Part shown: piece after piece, positions 24,766 through 36,106 of the stretch
Layout of the letters: every line of letters starts with the position of its first letter
How positions within the stretch are numbered: the first letter of the stretch is position 1
Source of the DNA: Triglochin maritima
Taxonomy: Eukaryota > Streptophyta > Magnoliopsida > Alismatales > Juncaginaceae
Assembly (NCBI GenBank): GCA_963682175.1
Contig: OY821788.1
Coordinates: 16,262,001-16,326,000, forward strand
Direction of reading: 5' to 3'
DNA: 64,000 bases
Position numbers and translations under genes: made by a program
Notes under the pieces: generated by a model
Database searches by the model: none
Told to the model about the DNA's origin: nothing
The model's input: only the letters and a program-made list of their open reading frames with translations

Positions 24766-26360
24766 TGCACTACTAGACCTCCTTTACTTAATGGGTCTAA
24801 CTATGATTATTGGAAAAATTGGATGAAAATTTTCCTAATTTCAAATGACCTTAAGTATTGGATGTTTTTCAACATCCCTACACACCCCCAAATGAAGATG
24901 AATTAGATTCACTCACTAGGCCCAAAATGAAAGAAATTGAGATGAACTCAAAAATAATGAACATTCTATATTGTGGGCTAAATGAGGGTGAATACAATAG
25001 AATTAGGGGTTGTGAAAGTGCATAGGAAATATGGCATTGATTGCAAATGCATCATGAGGGGGATAGCAAAACCAAGGAAACCCGCATTAGTCCCGTCATG
25101 CACAAATATGAAATATTTTCTATGCAAATCAGTGAGAACATAAGAGAAATGAACACTCGCTTCACCGATATTTTTAACTCTCTTTTGGTCCTTGGAAGAA
25201 AAATCAATGAAGGAGAGATGACCCGTAAGTTCCTCCGGTCGCTTAGCATCGATTGGGAAGATAAAGTCGTCGCGATTGAAGAGGCACATGATCTTTCAAA
25301 ATTAAAGATGGAGGAACTCGTTGGAAACTTGATGGCGTATGAACTTCAAATCAACCATCGAAAGGAGAAGGAAGCTTCAAAGAGAAAACCCTTCTTGTCA
25401 TTACATGCAAATATTGATCAACCAAGGAGGAGTGTAGAAGATGAGGACATCGAAGTCTTAGCCAAAGACTTCTTCAAATACCTCAAGAAGGATAAGGGAG
25501 AAAAGAATGAAAGAAGAGGTAGAAGAAGTGAGAGAAGAGAAAAGGAGAAGGAGGAGAGCGAAAATGATATAAGAGAAGGGGAGAAGAAAAAGGACAGAAG
25601 GGAGAAGAGAAGAGAAAATGAGAAGAGCAAGAGAAGAGAAAGGAAGGAGGAAGAACACAAGGCTAAATGGAATGATTCTTCATCACCATCATCATCATCA
25701 TCCTTGCAAAGTAGAAGAGAGGTGGCTCACTCATGCTTCATGGCTATTGAAGATGATCAAAGTGAGGTAGAATGTATCTCTTGTTCTAGTAATTCATGCT
25801 CAACTAAGTCATATTATAGTGATATTTCACATTCTAGTGTTAATGAAGAAACCTATACACATGTTGAGCTTCAAAATGCATTCCATGACTTAGTTAAACA
25901 ATATGAGATCATTTGTGAATAGAACAAAAATGCTAGAAAGCTAATCAAAGATCTCCAAAGTCAAATTGAAACATGCATGAATGAGAAAAATGAGGTGCTT
26001 GCTAGACTTGAAAATAATGCATCAACTCTTAATAAGTTAAAAGCAACACCTATAGATGTTGAGCAATTAGATCTTCATGCTTGCAATGTACAATTAAGAA
26101 AAGATCTAGAAAAGTTCACAAATGGAACTAAGAGGCTTAATATGCTATTAGGAAGTCAAAGGCAATCTTTGCAAAAACATGGCTTAGGATACAATGCAAA
26201 TTTGGAAAACCATGTATATCATATAACTTTAAATGGAAAGCACTTAGTTGTAAAGCATAGTTCCTCAAGTGTGTGGGCTCCTAAACCAAATTGGTTTGGA
26301 TTCCCAAAGGTAACATTCAAGGACCCAAAGTTGTTTGGGTACCAAAATCTACACTTGTAG
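24766..26360 (+). pseudogene. gag: Copia gag (only ORF of the non-autonomous element)
   Basis: Gag of the SIRE/Maximus type. RPPLLNGSNYDYWKNWM (about 24778) is the N-terminal gag motif; the UBN2-like core follows (MNILYCGLNEGEYNRI, KTKETRISPVMHKYEIFSM, RKFLRSLSIDWEDKV, DLSKLKMEELVGNLMAYEL). There is one frameshift near 24890, stops at about 25022 and 25034, and TAG 25920-25922 inside a predicted coiled-coil-like region. Residues of the 25041-25922 frame include an Arg/Lys/Glu-rich low-complexity stretch (25480-25670) where the related copies have a CCHC zinc knuckle; no Cx2Cx4Hx4C is visible. The frame continues (KDLEKFTNGTKRLNMLLGSQ) to the stop at 26358, with WVPK-type repeats altered to WAPKPNW. 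Probably once expressed as a gag-only protein. Confidence 0.75.
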
Positions 26361-26979
26361 GTGCTTGAGGAAGAAATCAGTGGTGACCGGGCGAGCTTAA
26401 GAGTCGAATTGAAAGCCGGTTGCATCACCGAATGGAGATTAGAACTAATTCAAGCTTCAAGTGGTATAATTTTCTTATCCTCTAAATTTTTGAATAAATT
26501 GGTTCTAGTCTAGGTTTTAAATGCCTAATTGACATATCATATATCCATTCATTGCAAATCTTAAATTTGAATCACATCCATAGTTTTATAGTCAAATGTT
26601 TTCTAAATGGATGTCAAAAGGGGAAATGTAAACATCACTTGCTATATTGTATTATTTGCTTGATGATTAATAGGGGAGAAATAAAAATGAACTTCATTGA
26701 AAAATCATATTCGTATTGATAGGGGCAGCCTAATGAATATCATTTTCTTAGTGTAATAAAGTCCAAAATTTAGAGGGAGCAACTTCATTACAAGACATCC
26801 ATATTGAACTTAAATCGTATAATTTTTTGTTGGATGTGAAAGGGGGAGAGATAATTAAGGGCGTAACTTGGAATTCGATTTAAATTGAACAAAAACTATG
26901 CACATCCATAGGGGGAGCATTTATATGCATAGTTTACATCTAAAAATTCCATGTATTAAGATATAGGTTGCCATCATCA
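26361..26979 (+). other. 3' untranslated region with repeated purine tracts
   Basis: No ORF. Short polypurine blocks of the type AGGGGGAG/AGGGGAGA recur (about 26620, 26672, 26768, 26844, 26910) before the real tract at 26980. SIRE-type Copia elements are known for extra PPT-like motifs upstream of the 3' LTR. Confidence 0.6.
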
Positions 26980-26992
26980 AAAAGGGGGAGAT
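26980..26992 (+). other. Copia polypurine tract
   Basis: AAAAGGGGGAGAT directly precedes the LTR start TGTTGG at 26993. Confidence 0.8.
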
Positions 26993-28319
26993 TGTTGGCT
27001 TTTTGGTCTTAATCTATGTTTTGATGATTTAATCAACCTGATCGTAATTGTAATCATGTAGAGTAGCACGCATGTTGCATTGCATATATATTGCTTTGTG
27101 CTAACCTCTACAGGTGATCAAGACTCAAGGAAGAAAGGAAATCAAGTCTAGACATGTAATCAAGCTCAATTGAAGACATTTATTTTGTATTTCTTTGAGT
27201 CTTAGGAACTTGTGTAAATTGAGCATACTTGAGCTAAAATCAACTTAAACACACACTAGGTTCCTTAGAGAAGTCACACACGAAATTTCATAACATTTGG
27301 ACTTCAATAGATCACCCAAACTAGAACCGGAAAACACCTAACCTAACTTGAATTGTCTGGACCAAATCGGTCGACTGAAACGAGTTCTTCGTTCGAGGAT
27401 CGGGTTGTTAATTCGGTTACAAGATGAAGTGTTAACACCGGTCGACCGTTTCAACCTTTTTGTTCAACCGATCACACATGTCACATGACCGTTTGATTTG
27501 TCGTTTTTCTACAACGGTCGGATTTCCCAAAACCCCAAACTTACCAAACATCCGGTCGACCGCAACCTTTCTAGCGGTCGACTAATCAAACATATTTTTG
27601 GTCACCCTAAACTCTATGGACTAATTTGGTCGAACGTGTCTTTAACCCCGGTCGACTGAAACTCAATTCTTCCCAATCCTAGAAGTCCCTGAACGTATTC
27701 GGTCTAACCAACCACTTCCCTAATTCGACCTATCCCATTTGCTGCCACCAAAAGAAATCCTAGAAAGGTCGACCAATCCCCTGAAGTTTGTTTGACCGTT
27801 CACTTAAGTAAACTTAAGTCAAAGCCTTATTTGACCAACCGGTCGACCGCCGTGTCCGATTCAGTCGACCGAATTTGTTCTGAATTGGGTCCTGCAGAAT
27901 TCTCTTTTATGTATCTTACACAATCTTTACCCAATTCATCCCCAACGGCTATATTCTCTCTAATGCTTATAAATAGAGTTGTAAAACACATGTTAACACA
28001 ACTCTCCCACTGCTATTTGTCCAATATATTAGAGAGAAACTCCCAAGCTCAAATTTCCCCAATCCTACACTCTAAGCCCAAATTCCACACCTTTGATCAT
28101 AGCCAAATCATACTCAAAGTGTGCTCAATATTTAGAGAGTGTTGTCCCACTCATTTGTTGTTCAAGAAGCAAAGATTTCGGTGAAAGCCCGAAGTGTTCC
28201 CTCTCGGATTGTGAGAGGAAGAAGGTCAAGCAAGCGAGGGTGTTAACGGTGCTTGTTTTGTAAAGGCGTTCTCTCCCAGCCCGGAACGGGGAGTGATTTG
28301 TGAAGACGCGAAGGGACCT
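26993..28319 (+). repeat. 3' LTR of the gag-only Copia element, left part
   Basis: Collinear with 23159-24485. U3 pairs are retained (for example TCGA cores 27371 and 27393, 22 bp). It is split by the solo LTR at 28320-29724 and resumes at 29730-29921. Confidence 0.9.
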
Positions 28320-29724
28320 TGATTGATTCGTTTTATTTAAACCGCAAGTGCACGGCCGCGTTGAAGCGGTGGCAAATATGGGTCGATCTACAGGGAGGTG
28401 TGTCGACTTTTGGTTTGTGCGAAGACGAGTGGGAAAGAAAGGAGAGAAAGATTGATTACACTAATCTAAACTAGGAAACTAGAAAGCGTGAAATGAAATG
28501 ACAAAACAAACTAAACTAAGCAACTAATGAAAGGAGATAAAACTCAGGAATGGAAAACCCCTAACAGTTGGAGTGTGTGTGTGCACATGAAATAAGTGTG
28601 GTGAATGCATACTATAAGCTCAGGTGTGGTTAGTGTTTGTTAATGCATAAGAAGTACCTCATGGCAAGACCTATAATTTACAACACTAACCTAGGTGATT
28701 AATATGAGCAATGCAAGGTTGTTATTAAGAACATAACGAGCACAGAGTGTACCTAACTATGGCAGAAACCATCAAGTAAAGTTCTTATTAATTCAAGGAA
28801 GCATACTAATATCACTCACAACAATAATATCTAGCATTCATACCACCTACATAACATGTACATACCTCTACTCCACCCCCAAAGGGGATGGAACTACTCA
28901 CTCATAATTAAACTAACTACATTAACAAAATGAAACATTATACTGAAAAGAAATTCAACTAAGCAAGAAAGGAACATTAAAGAAGCTAATTGAAAGAAAC
29001 ATAAACTAAAGAAACACGCAAGAATTAAAAGACAAGATTAAAAGAAACTAAGAACAATTATTTTATTAACAATGACTCACATTGAAGGTAGCATTCTTCT
29101 CCACCTTGAGTTTTGCTTCAAGGCTTACTCCTTAGTAGAGAGAATGCCACCAAGCAATGGGTAGTTTACAATAGAAGGTGAAGAGTTCTATTTATAGCCA
29201 AAGAAAAAGGCAATCCGGGACAATCCCCCGATGTAGGACTAAACAAATACCAGATATCGACTAAATACACACTAATACGCTACCCACCAAAATCTTAGCG
29301 GATTTGGGCCAAAACATACCGCCAATTAGCGGTCTTGGACCGCCAATTGGCGGTCTATATGGTCCAGATCACGCTGGATTTTATTCGGGGCTTTTCTGGA
29401 TGTCTTTGTTGGTCTTTGATGCATCTACTTCACTTGTTGGAGCTCCGACCCGAATAGAATTGCCAAAATACTCCCCATGATGGTTTGGAGTTTTCTGTTT
29501 TGCTCTTTGGTCCTTCGGTCTTACATTCATGTCCTTCTCCCTTGCATCTTAGTCCCCAGGTCTCACAATTAAGTCCTTTTTCCCTGCTTTTGGGTCCTTT
29601 CATGCTTCATCTCTTCAAGCCTATTTATTTCTGAAATTCAAACATAAAACTCGTCACGTAGCATTGCTTAGGTGTAAGATAATGGATATAAGATACAAAT
29701 ATAAGCATGAAATGATGTCAATCA
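28320..29724 (-). repeat. Solo Gypsy LTR with TSD GACCT
   Basis: Single Athila-like LTR (1405 bp) on the complement, from TGATTGACATCA (29724) to TCAATCA (28320). It is flanked by GACCT at 28315-28319 and 29725-29729 and has no internal region, so it arose by LTR-LTR recombination. Palindrome pair at 29318-29335 and 29339-29356; TATA box near 29206 on the complement. Confidence 0.9.
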
Positions 29725-29729
29725 GACCT

Positions 29730-29921
29730 CTAGGTGTCGAGCGGAGCTTCCAAGAGAGGACGTAGGCGGGAGGCCGAACCTCTGTAAAAAAACCCGAGTC
29801 TATTCTGGTTTGCTTTACTTACTTGTCTATTTTAAATTCCGTTGTGCATATCTTGATTGATTAAACAAGTAGGTAATTAGGTTTAAAAGTGATTAGAATT
29901 AGAGACCCACACGATCCAACA
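29730..29921 (+). repeat. 3' LTR of the gag-only Copia element, right part
   Basis: Collinear with 24486-24677, ends CACGATCCAACA. Followed by the target duplication GATAA. Confidence 0.85.
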
Positions 29922-29926
29922 GATAA

Positions 29927-30692
29927 ATCCTCTGGTTGACAAAAAAGGTTACCTCCTCACGTTCACGTAAATGTTGTGTGATCTGACTCACTTTGATTGC
30001 CTAATTTTGCATGGAATGTTGAGCGGTTTCCATGAACGTAAGGAGAGTTTGTTTCAAGGAATCATGTTTGTGGTAAATTATGAGGTCCAATTCCGAATTT
30101 TGGAATTTTTGGGTTTGGGTGCTTAAGGGCTACGAATGAGTCCAATGATTGGTCATGGGTGGTGGCTGGTAGGAATATGGGTATTCGAGAGGAGAATAAT
30201 GGGGGGGGTATGATGTATAAATTTTTTAATCAATATTGTCTACCCATGAATCCATCCCTCTTGGGTTGTACGCAGATGCGTGAAGGTCACATTGAGCATT
30301 TTTGGAAAAGGTATGCTCATACTCAGGCTCTGGGGGAACATAAGGATATTCCCCGATAACGTGACCACTCAACCTACAACAGTCACACGGTAGGGCTACT
30401 GGAGTCACCGGTGCACTCATGTCGTAAACCACATGCATGAAAGACGCAAAAGGTTCTTGTAATGTCTGAGTTTGTTGACCAACATATGATCCGACATAAC
30501 TAGATGGTGGTCTAGCAGTTGGTGCCTCTCTCATATTACCCCAATTTAAAGACTGCTTAGCATAAACATTAAAATTCTCCCAACCTGATGGGTGTTAGTC
30601 TGAGGCACCCTAGGATGTACGAGTCCAGAATACCAGGGAGAATAGTCATGGTCCCAACAATGAAATAAATGGTCACCCATGTAACCACCCAT
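29927..30692 (-). pseudogene. Gag-like ORF, N-terminal part (split by a Copia insertion)
   Basis: On the complement it starts at ATG 30692-30690 (MGGYMGDH) and shows MREAPTARPPSSYVGSYVG and the zinc knuckle CDCCRLSGHVIGEY, whose last Cys is replaced by Tyr, then PEPEYEHTF and YNPRGMDSW. Frame breaks follow toward 29927, where it is cut by the GATAA target duplication and continues at 23158. Same family as 7824-9314. The damaged knuckle argues against function. Confidence 0.75.
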
Positions 30693-31026
30693 CTCGACAA
30701 AGAAATCTCGAGTCGACCACTCTGACCACCACGAGGCGAAGCACGCAAAAAGTGCTGGACTCGACCCTAAAACGCTAACAGAGATGCAAAGGGGAGGAGA
30801 CTAGAACGTAGAAGTATGTGAGAAGAAGATGACTCAAAGGAGAAGGGAAGAATTCCTAAAACTAGCGTGGGTGGAGGGTGAGGGTAGAAGCCTAGTCTAG
30901 CAAACACGACTCAAACAAGCTTAGGATCGCTACGGGTCCTTAAGCTAGACGACGCCTAACTTCGAGCTCACGCAGCCTCGACATGCCTCACGTAGCCTCA
31001 ACATGCCTCACCTCCCTACAACGAAG
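30693..31026 (-). other. Gypsy leader, part next to the gag-like ORF
   Basis: Homologous to 7490-7823 read in reverse (tctaga/cgacgcctaacttcgag block near 30950). No ORF. Cut at 31026 by a solo Copia LTR. Confidence 0.65.
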
Positions 31027-32438
31027 TGTAGGATCGTGTGGGTTTATGGGTCCACAATTAATTCTAATCACCTAATTACCTACTTGTTTATTCGATCAAA
31101 GAAATGCAGCGGAATTTAAACTAAAACAAGCAAGTGTAGGAATATGCAAACCACAAATCGACTCGGCGTTTTTATAGAGGTTCGGCACCCCACCCGGGTC
31201 CTAGTCCTCTCTTGCAAGCTCCGCTCACGACTTCACTAACCACTCCCCGTTCCGGGCCGGGAGAGAACGCCTTTTCAACCGTCAAACTCGCGAACAACCC
31301 TCGCCGAGCTCACAATCCGAGAAGGATGTTTTGGGCTTTCACCGGAGCCTTTACTCTTTTGACAACAAATGAGAACTTGAATGGAGCAACACTCTCTAAA
31401 TCTTGAGCACACTTGAGTAGGATTAAGGAATTGATCACTAAGTGTGGAAGGTTTGAAGGTTTGAGTGTTAGGGATTCTCTCTAAAGTTTGGGACAAGTTT
31501 GTAGTGGGAGAGTTGTGTTAAAATGTGTTTTACAACTTCTTATATAGGCATTAGAGAGAATAGATCCGTTGGGACAAGATTTGATTGGGTTTTGTGCAAA
31601 GCACACAAAGTAGAAAATCGGGCTGCAAATCTGTCCAGAAACGGTCGACCGAAAAGTGAAACGGTAGACCGAACGCTTGGGTTCGTTAAGGATACGGTCG
31701 ACCGAAATATGAATAGGTCGACTGAACACTTAAGTCTATTAAATAAACGGTCGACCGAAATTGCGTTTCGGTAGAGGGAAATGTGGATCGGTTGAACGAA
31801 ATCGTATCGACCGATAGCAGGGAATTCTTGACAAGGTTAAACGGTCGACCGAACTGGGCAAATGGTTCGACCGTTTGGTAAAGTATATGGAGGTGTATAT
31901 AGTTTTAATACGAATACGACCGTTGGGTATATACGACAAGAATAACGGTCAGAACAGTAAGTTCAAACGGTCGACCGAAAGAGATGGTGCGGTCGACCGA
32001 AACTAAACAGGGAAACACAAACTGTATTACTTGATCATCCGGTCGACCGAACGGCATGTTGCGGTCGACCGAATGTGGGCAGACAGTTAGGGTTCAAGTT
32101 TAGTGTTTTCCGATCTAAGTTAGGGTGATCTATTGAAGTCCAAATTATGTGAAATTTTGTGTGTGGCTTCTATAAGGAACCTAGTGTGTGATTAAGTCGA
32201 TTTTAGCTCAAGTATGCTCAATTACACTTTGTTCCTAAGACTCAAAAGTAATTAAGATTACATGTCTTCGATAAGCTTTAATTACATGTCTTGACTTCAT
32301 TTCCATCTTTCTTGAGTCTTGATCACCTGTAGAGGTTAGCACAATACAATATATATGCAATGCATAGTGTGTGCTACTCTAATTAAGATTAGGTTGATTA
32401 AATCATCAAAACATAAGATTAAGGCCAAAAAGCCGACA
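31027..32438 (-). repeat. Solo Copia LTR with TSD CGAAG
   Basis: 1412 bp on the complement, from TGTCGGCTTTTTGG (32438) to GATCCTACA (31027), flanked by CGAAG at 31022-31026 and 32439-32443. No internal sequence. U3 has palindrome pairs with TCGA-type cores at 31645/31665 (20 bp), 31698/31718 (20), 31845/31867 (22), 31971/31993 (22) and 32043/32065 (22), plus the GACCGTT/AACGGTC inverted repeat at 31918-31950. Confidence 0.9.
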
Positions 32439-32443
32439 CGAAG

Positions 32444-33155
32444 ACCACAGAGCCCAGCAAGTGAGCAAGATCTGGAGATCTTGTCTCTCCTACTATCGAC
32501 AAAGTGGGCAACGCCGATCATGCTATGACGGTCGTGACCAGATAACTCTCCTAATGCGCCTGAGTCCTAATGGCCAATGTCTACTTGATTTTAGATTTAG
32601 GGCTTCACTTGAGTGTGGTTTTTGGTGCTAAGGAAGAGGTGATGAAATCCCCCACCTTATCTCGAAAAGCTATAGGTGGTGCCCCTTAAAGATGTTTTGA
32701 AAACTTAAGCTAGCAAGCAACTCACCAAACAAGTACTCACCTCACTCTTGTTACAATGCACCTTACTAACTAGTGCATGATCTAAACATGCATGAATCAG
32801 AGCACGAGTGCACGTACCTCACGCCAGCAATCGAAAACAAGAATGTAAAGAAAAGAAAAGACAAGTACGTGCAATGTCTACAAATGATGCATGACCTAGA
32901 TGGCAATTAGTCTAATCTTTTGTTTTAAGTTTTATGGTCCAAGTTATCTTAACAAGGGGTCATGTCAGCAAAATTAATTTTTAACACTAAAACAGAGCAT
33001 ACATGGCATCAACAGTGACAGGAAACAACTAGAACGAGGAAAAGGGAGCTCCAGTTGAAACAGATTTAAAAAATCATGCACCAGAGCCGCCAATGGCGGA
33101 TTATCTGGGGATCCTAGTTCCCCGACTTCACTTCGACTTCAGCAGATTCCTTATA
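32444..33155 (-). other. Gypsy leader, distal part
   Basis: Continues the leader interrupted at 31026 (blocks ggtgatgaaatcccccacctt at about 32638 and acgtacctcacgcc at about 32812). It includes a single degenerate palindrome near 33086 (gccgccaatggcgga). The tRNA-Asp primer binding site expected near 33150 is not recognisable. Confidence 0.6.
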
Positions 33156-33162
33156 TGATAAG

Positions 33163-34280
33163 TGTTGAATGTTTTAATTTATAACCGTAAGTGCACGACG
33201 TCGATGAAGACGTGGCAAATACGGGTCGTCCACAGGGAGGTGAGCAGCCTCTCGTTTGCACGAAATCAAGTGGCGAAAATAGGGAAGAGAGTTTGATTAT
33301 CCTACTCTACGCTACACTACACGACGAAGTACGAAATGCGAAAGAAAGCAACAAACGATGAACTACCAAACTAAACTAAGAACTAAATAAGTGCTGGAAT
33401 TCAGAAATAGAAAGCTCCTAAGGGGTGGAGTGAGTGCACACATGCAAAGAGGTGGGTGTTGAACACATTCTTTAAGCATAAATAAAGGTAGTGTTATCAT
33501 GCATAGGAGGTGTCTAAATGTTGTGGCAAAACCTATCAATCCATTCACTATCCTAGTTGATTAACATTTACATACACAAGCTGGTTATTTCAGAACCTTA
33601 AACAAGCATGAGAGGTGTCTAATCATTTTGGCAAAACTCATCAAGTTATAAGTTCTATCCTAAAACAAGCAAGCATACATTCACATTTATCAACACAACC
33701 AAAATATATAAAGCATTCATTCCATTCTCTAATGCATTTATGAACATCATCTCCACCACCCAAAGGGGATGGAACTACTCACTACACATTAGACTAATTA
33801 TTAAACTAAGCAAGGAAAGCATATTAACTAAGCTACTAAAACTAATGAAATGTAATTAAACAAAGTAAAACAAGCAACATGAAACAAACAACATAATAAA
33901 GAAACTTTTATTAAAATGACTTACAATTGAAGTAGCATCCTCCTACTTTAGTGTGTGCTTCAAGGCCTCACTTCTAGTAGGGAGAATAGTCACTCAAAAT
34001 GTGAAGTGATTACAATGGAAGGTGAAGAGTTCTATTTATAGCCACAGAAAAAGGCAATCCGGGACAATCTCCCGATGTGGGACTAAACAAATACCAGAAA
34101 TAGAATAAACACCCTCTAATACATGTGCCCCCAAAGTGTGAGTGGATCCAGAGAGATCCAGACCGCCAATCAGCGGTCCATAAGCTTTTGATCTGGCTAG
34201 AATTTGTTGTGGGCTTTTCTGGATTTCTTTGTCGGTCTTTGATGCATATACTTTGTTTATTGGAGCTCCGACCCGAATAG
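33163..34280 (-). repeat. Gypsy LTR fragment of a different subfamily
   Basis: Athila-like LTR on the complement, of the cgtcttcatcgacgtcgtgcac type seen at 4533-5575, not the type of LTR 19265-20829. Single palindrome near 34160; TATA box complement near 34031-34039. It is cut at 34280 by the Copia LTR. The left boundary is uncertain (33156 or 33163). The LTR mismatch suggests a mosaic or second element. Confidence 0.6.
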
Positions 34281-36054
34281 TGTTGGCTTTTTGGCTAATA
34301 ATTGTTAATCCGTTTTGATGATTAATCAACATCTCAAAAACATGTATCAATTGAAATATCATTGCTTGCATATATGTGTGTTATCTAACATTTCAGGATT
34401 CAAGGTTGAGTTAAATTAAAGATGAAGATTGAAGAGTAGCTAAGTTTAAATTCCATGTATTTAGGCTTCAAATGTAACTTGGCACTTGAAATTCATGATT
34501 CATTGCATTACACATCACTTAGGATACTTATAGAAGTCTCACATTATTTTCCATATATCCTAGACTTCATTAGAAACTCAACCAAACTAATTAGAACCAA
34601 AGAACAGGAAAACTGCACTTCATCGGTCGACCGGTAGAACCTTTTGGTTCGATCGTTTTTCAACAGACTTTCCCAGGCAACGAAATTTGTCCCAAACGGT
34701 CGACCAAATTCCTTCATCTGTTCGACCGTTCATCCTATCTTTTTTGCCTGTTAGAAATCGATCGACCGACATATACATTTTGTTCGACCATTTCTTCATA
34801 TCCTGTTTTACTGTTATATTTCGGTCGACCGAAATAGTTGTTCTGTTCGACCGTTTCACCTTGTCGAGTGAGAAATTATTTTACCAAATACAAATCTTTT
34901 GGCGTATCTCTTATCAACACGTGTCCTCTGAGTGGGACTTTCGGTCGACCGAAAGTTCATATCTGTTCGACCGATTGTTTTCCGTATTTGTATTTATTAT
35001 GACCGTTATACTTGTCGTATACTCCAACGGTCGTATAGACATTTTCCTAACTAACCGAAGTTTGGATTTAGTGTTCTGGTCGACCGGACTTCCCTTTACG
35101 GTCGACCGAATCTTGATTCTTCCCTGTCTCATTTTTACTGGGCATTTTCAGTCGAACGTTGCACTTACCTCGTTCGACCGATTACACTTGGTGTTATCGG
35201 GTCTTAAATCAAACATGTCAACCGGTCGACCGAAACTCTATTCACGGTCGACCGGAACTTAAGTCTTTTCCAGACCCAGTGCTACTGTCTTGTTTCAGTA
35301 GAACTGGTTTTCCAAACCGTTCGACCGATCACTTAAGTTCGAGCCAAGTTGGATCGACCGTTAGCATCTTCGTTCGACCGAACCAAGCAATGCTTATAAT
35401 CGGTCGACCGTGTAACGCGATCCGGTCGACCGTTTGTCGCCAGAAATTTGTCCTGCAATTTCATGATTTGTGTTTTTCTTACCATCTTTCCATCACTTCA
35501 ATCCCAAAGGCTAGAACTTGTTTGGAGCTTATAAATAGAGCTTAGAACACTCATACAAGGTCACCAATCTTTCTCTAAGCTCAACATCTCATTACTACTC
35601 TCTAAGTGCTCTAAACCATTGTGCTCATATCATCCCACTTGAAATCACCATCACTAGATTGCATCATTCATTTCAAGTGCCCAAGATTAGTTGCTCAAGT
35701 TTTTTTCTTCAAGAGTTGTACAAGCTTCCGGAGTGAAGCTCTTCTCGGATTGTGAGAAGGTGGTCCAAGCTAGGCGAGGGTGTTCGCAAAGCTTGTGGTG
35801 TAAAGGCGTGATCTCGGCCCGCAACGGAGATCGGATTAGTGGAGGATGCGAAGTTGCTCGAGTAAGAGCAATTCGTAAGAGAGGACTAGGATCCGGTGGT
35901 TGGATCCAAACCTTTATACATCCGGAGTAGTGGTTTGTTTGTTCTCTCCTTAATATCATTGTCTTATCTTTGAATTTGGTATAGTTATATTAAAAACCGT
36001 AATTAGTCTATTCACCCCCATTTAGACTATGTTTAGGGGCTAGTAGATCCTACA
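34281..36054 (+). repeat. Copia 5' LTR (1774 bp)
   Basis: From TGTTGGCTTTTTGG to GATCCTACA. Very dense palindrome array (34624-35432), the GACCGTT/AACGGTC inverted repeat at 35001-35032, and TATA box TATAAATAG at 35530-35538. PBS follows after 2 bp. It is inserted into the Gypsy LTR fragment on its left. Confidence 0.9.
34624..35432 (+). repeat. Array of eleven paired 10-bp palindromes in Copia U3
   Basis: Start positions of the two 10-mers in each pair: 34624/34646, 34697/34719, 34759/34781, 34822/34844, 34942/34964, 35077/35099, 35149/35171, 35223/35245, 35296/35318, 35351/35371 and 35401/35423. Ten of eleven pairs are exactly 22 bp apart, one is 20. Pair-to-pair distances cluster at 50-75 bp, with 120 and 135 where a unit seems missing or decayed. 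Consensus CGGTCGACCG; second members are often TGTTCGACCG or CGTTCGACCG. Confidence 0.9.
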
Positions 36055-36056
36055 TT

Positions 36057-36069
36057 TGGTATCAGAGCC
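36057..36069 (+). other. Copia primer binding site (initiator tRNA-Met)
   Basis: TGGTATCAGAGCC, exact complement of the initiator tRNA-Met 3' end, 2 bp after the LTR. Confidence 0.9.
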
Positions 36070-36106
36070 TTGTTAATTGCATTTAAACAAATTCACATTT
36101 GTAGCA

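Larger units (their letters stand above)
23159..29921 (+). mobile_element. Non-autonomous gag-only Copia element with TSD GATAA
   Basis: Complete structure: 5' LTR 23159-24677 (1519 bp), PBS 24680-24692, gag-only internal region, polypurine tract 26980-26992 and 3' LTR 26993-29921. The 3' LTR is interrupted by a solo Gypsy LTR. Removing that insert and one TSD copy gives 1519 bp, equal to the 5' LTR. The 5 bp target duplication GATAA is at 23154-23158 and 29922-29926. The LTRs differ at a few percent of positions by eye. No protease, integrase or RT homology occurs in the 2.3 kb internal region, so it would need pol in trans. Confidence 0.9.

Noticed and set aside
25418..25660. Leu/Ser/Phe-rich ORFs on the - strand as membrane proteins
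   Set aside because: They are the antisense of the Lys/Arg/Glu-rich stretch of Copia gag.
34624..35432. CRISPR-like array
   Set aside because: Regular short repeats, but they are 10-bp palindromes with 12-bp and variable spacers inside an LTR of a plant retrotransposon; there are no cas genes and no 23-50 bp direct repeats.
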